From Desulfobacterales bacterium (GTDB lineage Bacteria > Desulfobacterota > Desulfobacteria > Desulfobacterales > 4be13), in the NCBI GenBank assembly GCA_029934695.1, contig JAOZLU010000292.1:1-6112 (forward strand): a DNA stretch of 6,112 nucleotides. The letters run 5' to 3'. Below, one piece after another: positions 6,013 to 6,112 of the stretch. The position numbers and the translations under genes are program-made. Position 1 is the first letter of the stretch. Every line of letters starts with the position of its first letter. The notes beneath the pieces were generated by a model. It made no database searches. It was not told the DNA's origin and worked only from the letters and a program-made list of their open reading frames with translations.

Positions 6013-6112
6013 GAGCGGAAGTTACACTTCGGAGCGGGAGTCACACTTCAGAGCGGAAGTCACACTTCAGAGCGGAAGTCACACTTCAGAGCGGAAGTCA
6101 CACTTCAGAGCG
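6013..6112. repeat. 19-bp direct tandem repeat array, truncated by the window edge
   Basis: The consensus unit is GAGCGGAAGTCACACTTCA. Full units lie at 6013-6031, 6032-6050, 6051-6069, 6070-6088 and 6089-6107, with the first five bases of a sixth at 6108-6112. Units 3 to 5 are identical. Unit 1 differs at two positions (11 and 19) and unit 2 at one (7), so divergence is confined to the left margin. Each unit contains the inverted repeat GAAGT-CAC-ACTTC. There are no unique spacers, so this is not a CRISPR array. Unit length would suit a protein-binding iteron or a minisatellite; the sequence does not decide. Confidence 0.9.

Larger units (their letters stand above)
5597..6112. other. 516-nt intergenic region without a supported gene
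   Basis: From about 5640 to 5770 the DNA is AT-rich and fits a promoter and leader for the minus-strand gene. From 5770 to 5870 it is of ordinary composition. Short open frames exist on both strands, a plus-strand 73-codon frame from 5646 and a minus-strand 37-codon frame from 5865, but neither has a ribosome site or a recognisable motif. From 5900 to 6007 there is a run of short palindromes, and from 6013 a 19-bp tandem array continues to the edge. No tRNA, rRNA or recognisable riboswitch was seen. Confidence 0.6.

Noticed and set aside
6013..6112. CRISPR array
   Set aside because: The 19-bp units abut with no unique spacers, and no cas gene is near.

Overview
The window looks like chromosome from a Gram-negative bacterium, most plausibly a Desulfobacterota (former Deltaproteobacteria) sulfate-reducer-like lineage. 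Three things suggest this: two Sec-exported solute-binding proteins with strong AAGGAGG-type ribosome sites, a large Cache-type chemoreceptor with the GMGETGET(Y/W)LVG sensor motif that I associate with that group, and intermediate base composition with repeat-rich intergenic DNA. The taxonomic call is an inference from style, not from a marker gene.

All three supported genes lie on the minus strand, so transcription runs from high to low coordinates. First is a family-5 (peptide/nickel/opine type) ABC solute-binding protein (5596-4022). An 84-nt gap holding a 15-bp inverted repeat follows. Next is an 846-residue methyl-accepting chemotaxis protein whose periplasmic sensor region is internally duplicated (3937-1397). 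After a 170-nt gap with an AT-rich perfect palindrome and a candidate promoter comes a type I (Leu/Ile/Val-type) ABC solute-binding protein (1226-3), which ends almost exactly at the window edge. No ABC permease or ATPase is present, so both binding proteins are orphans within this window.

The right-hand 516 nt (5597-6112) hold no convincing gene. Nearest the first gene is an AT-rich leader with a candidate promoter. Further out, from about 5900 to 6007, is an unusually dense series of short perfect palindromes, one of them terminator-like. It leads into a 19-bp tandem repeat array (five full units from 6013) that runs off the end of the window.

Functionally, the layout suggests sensing and uptake of small solutes: two periplasmic ligand binders flanking a chemoreceptor. 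Whether either binding protein presents ligand to the receptor is speculation from adjacency. The genes themselves belong to ordinary families. The least explained material is the repeat and palindrome region at the right end, the duplicated sensor of the chemoreceptor, and the structured intergenic spacers.
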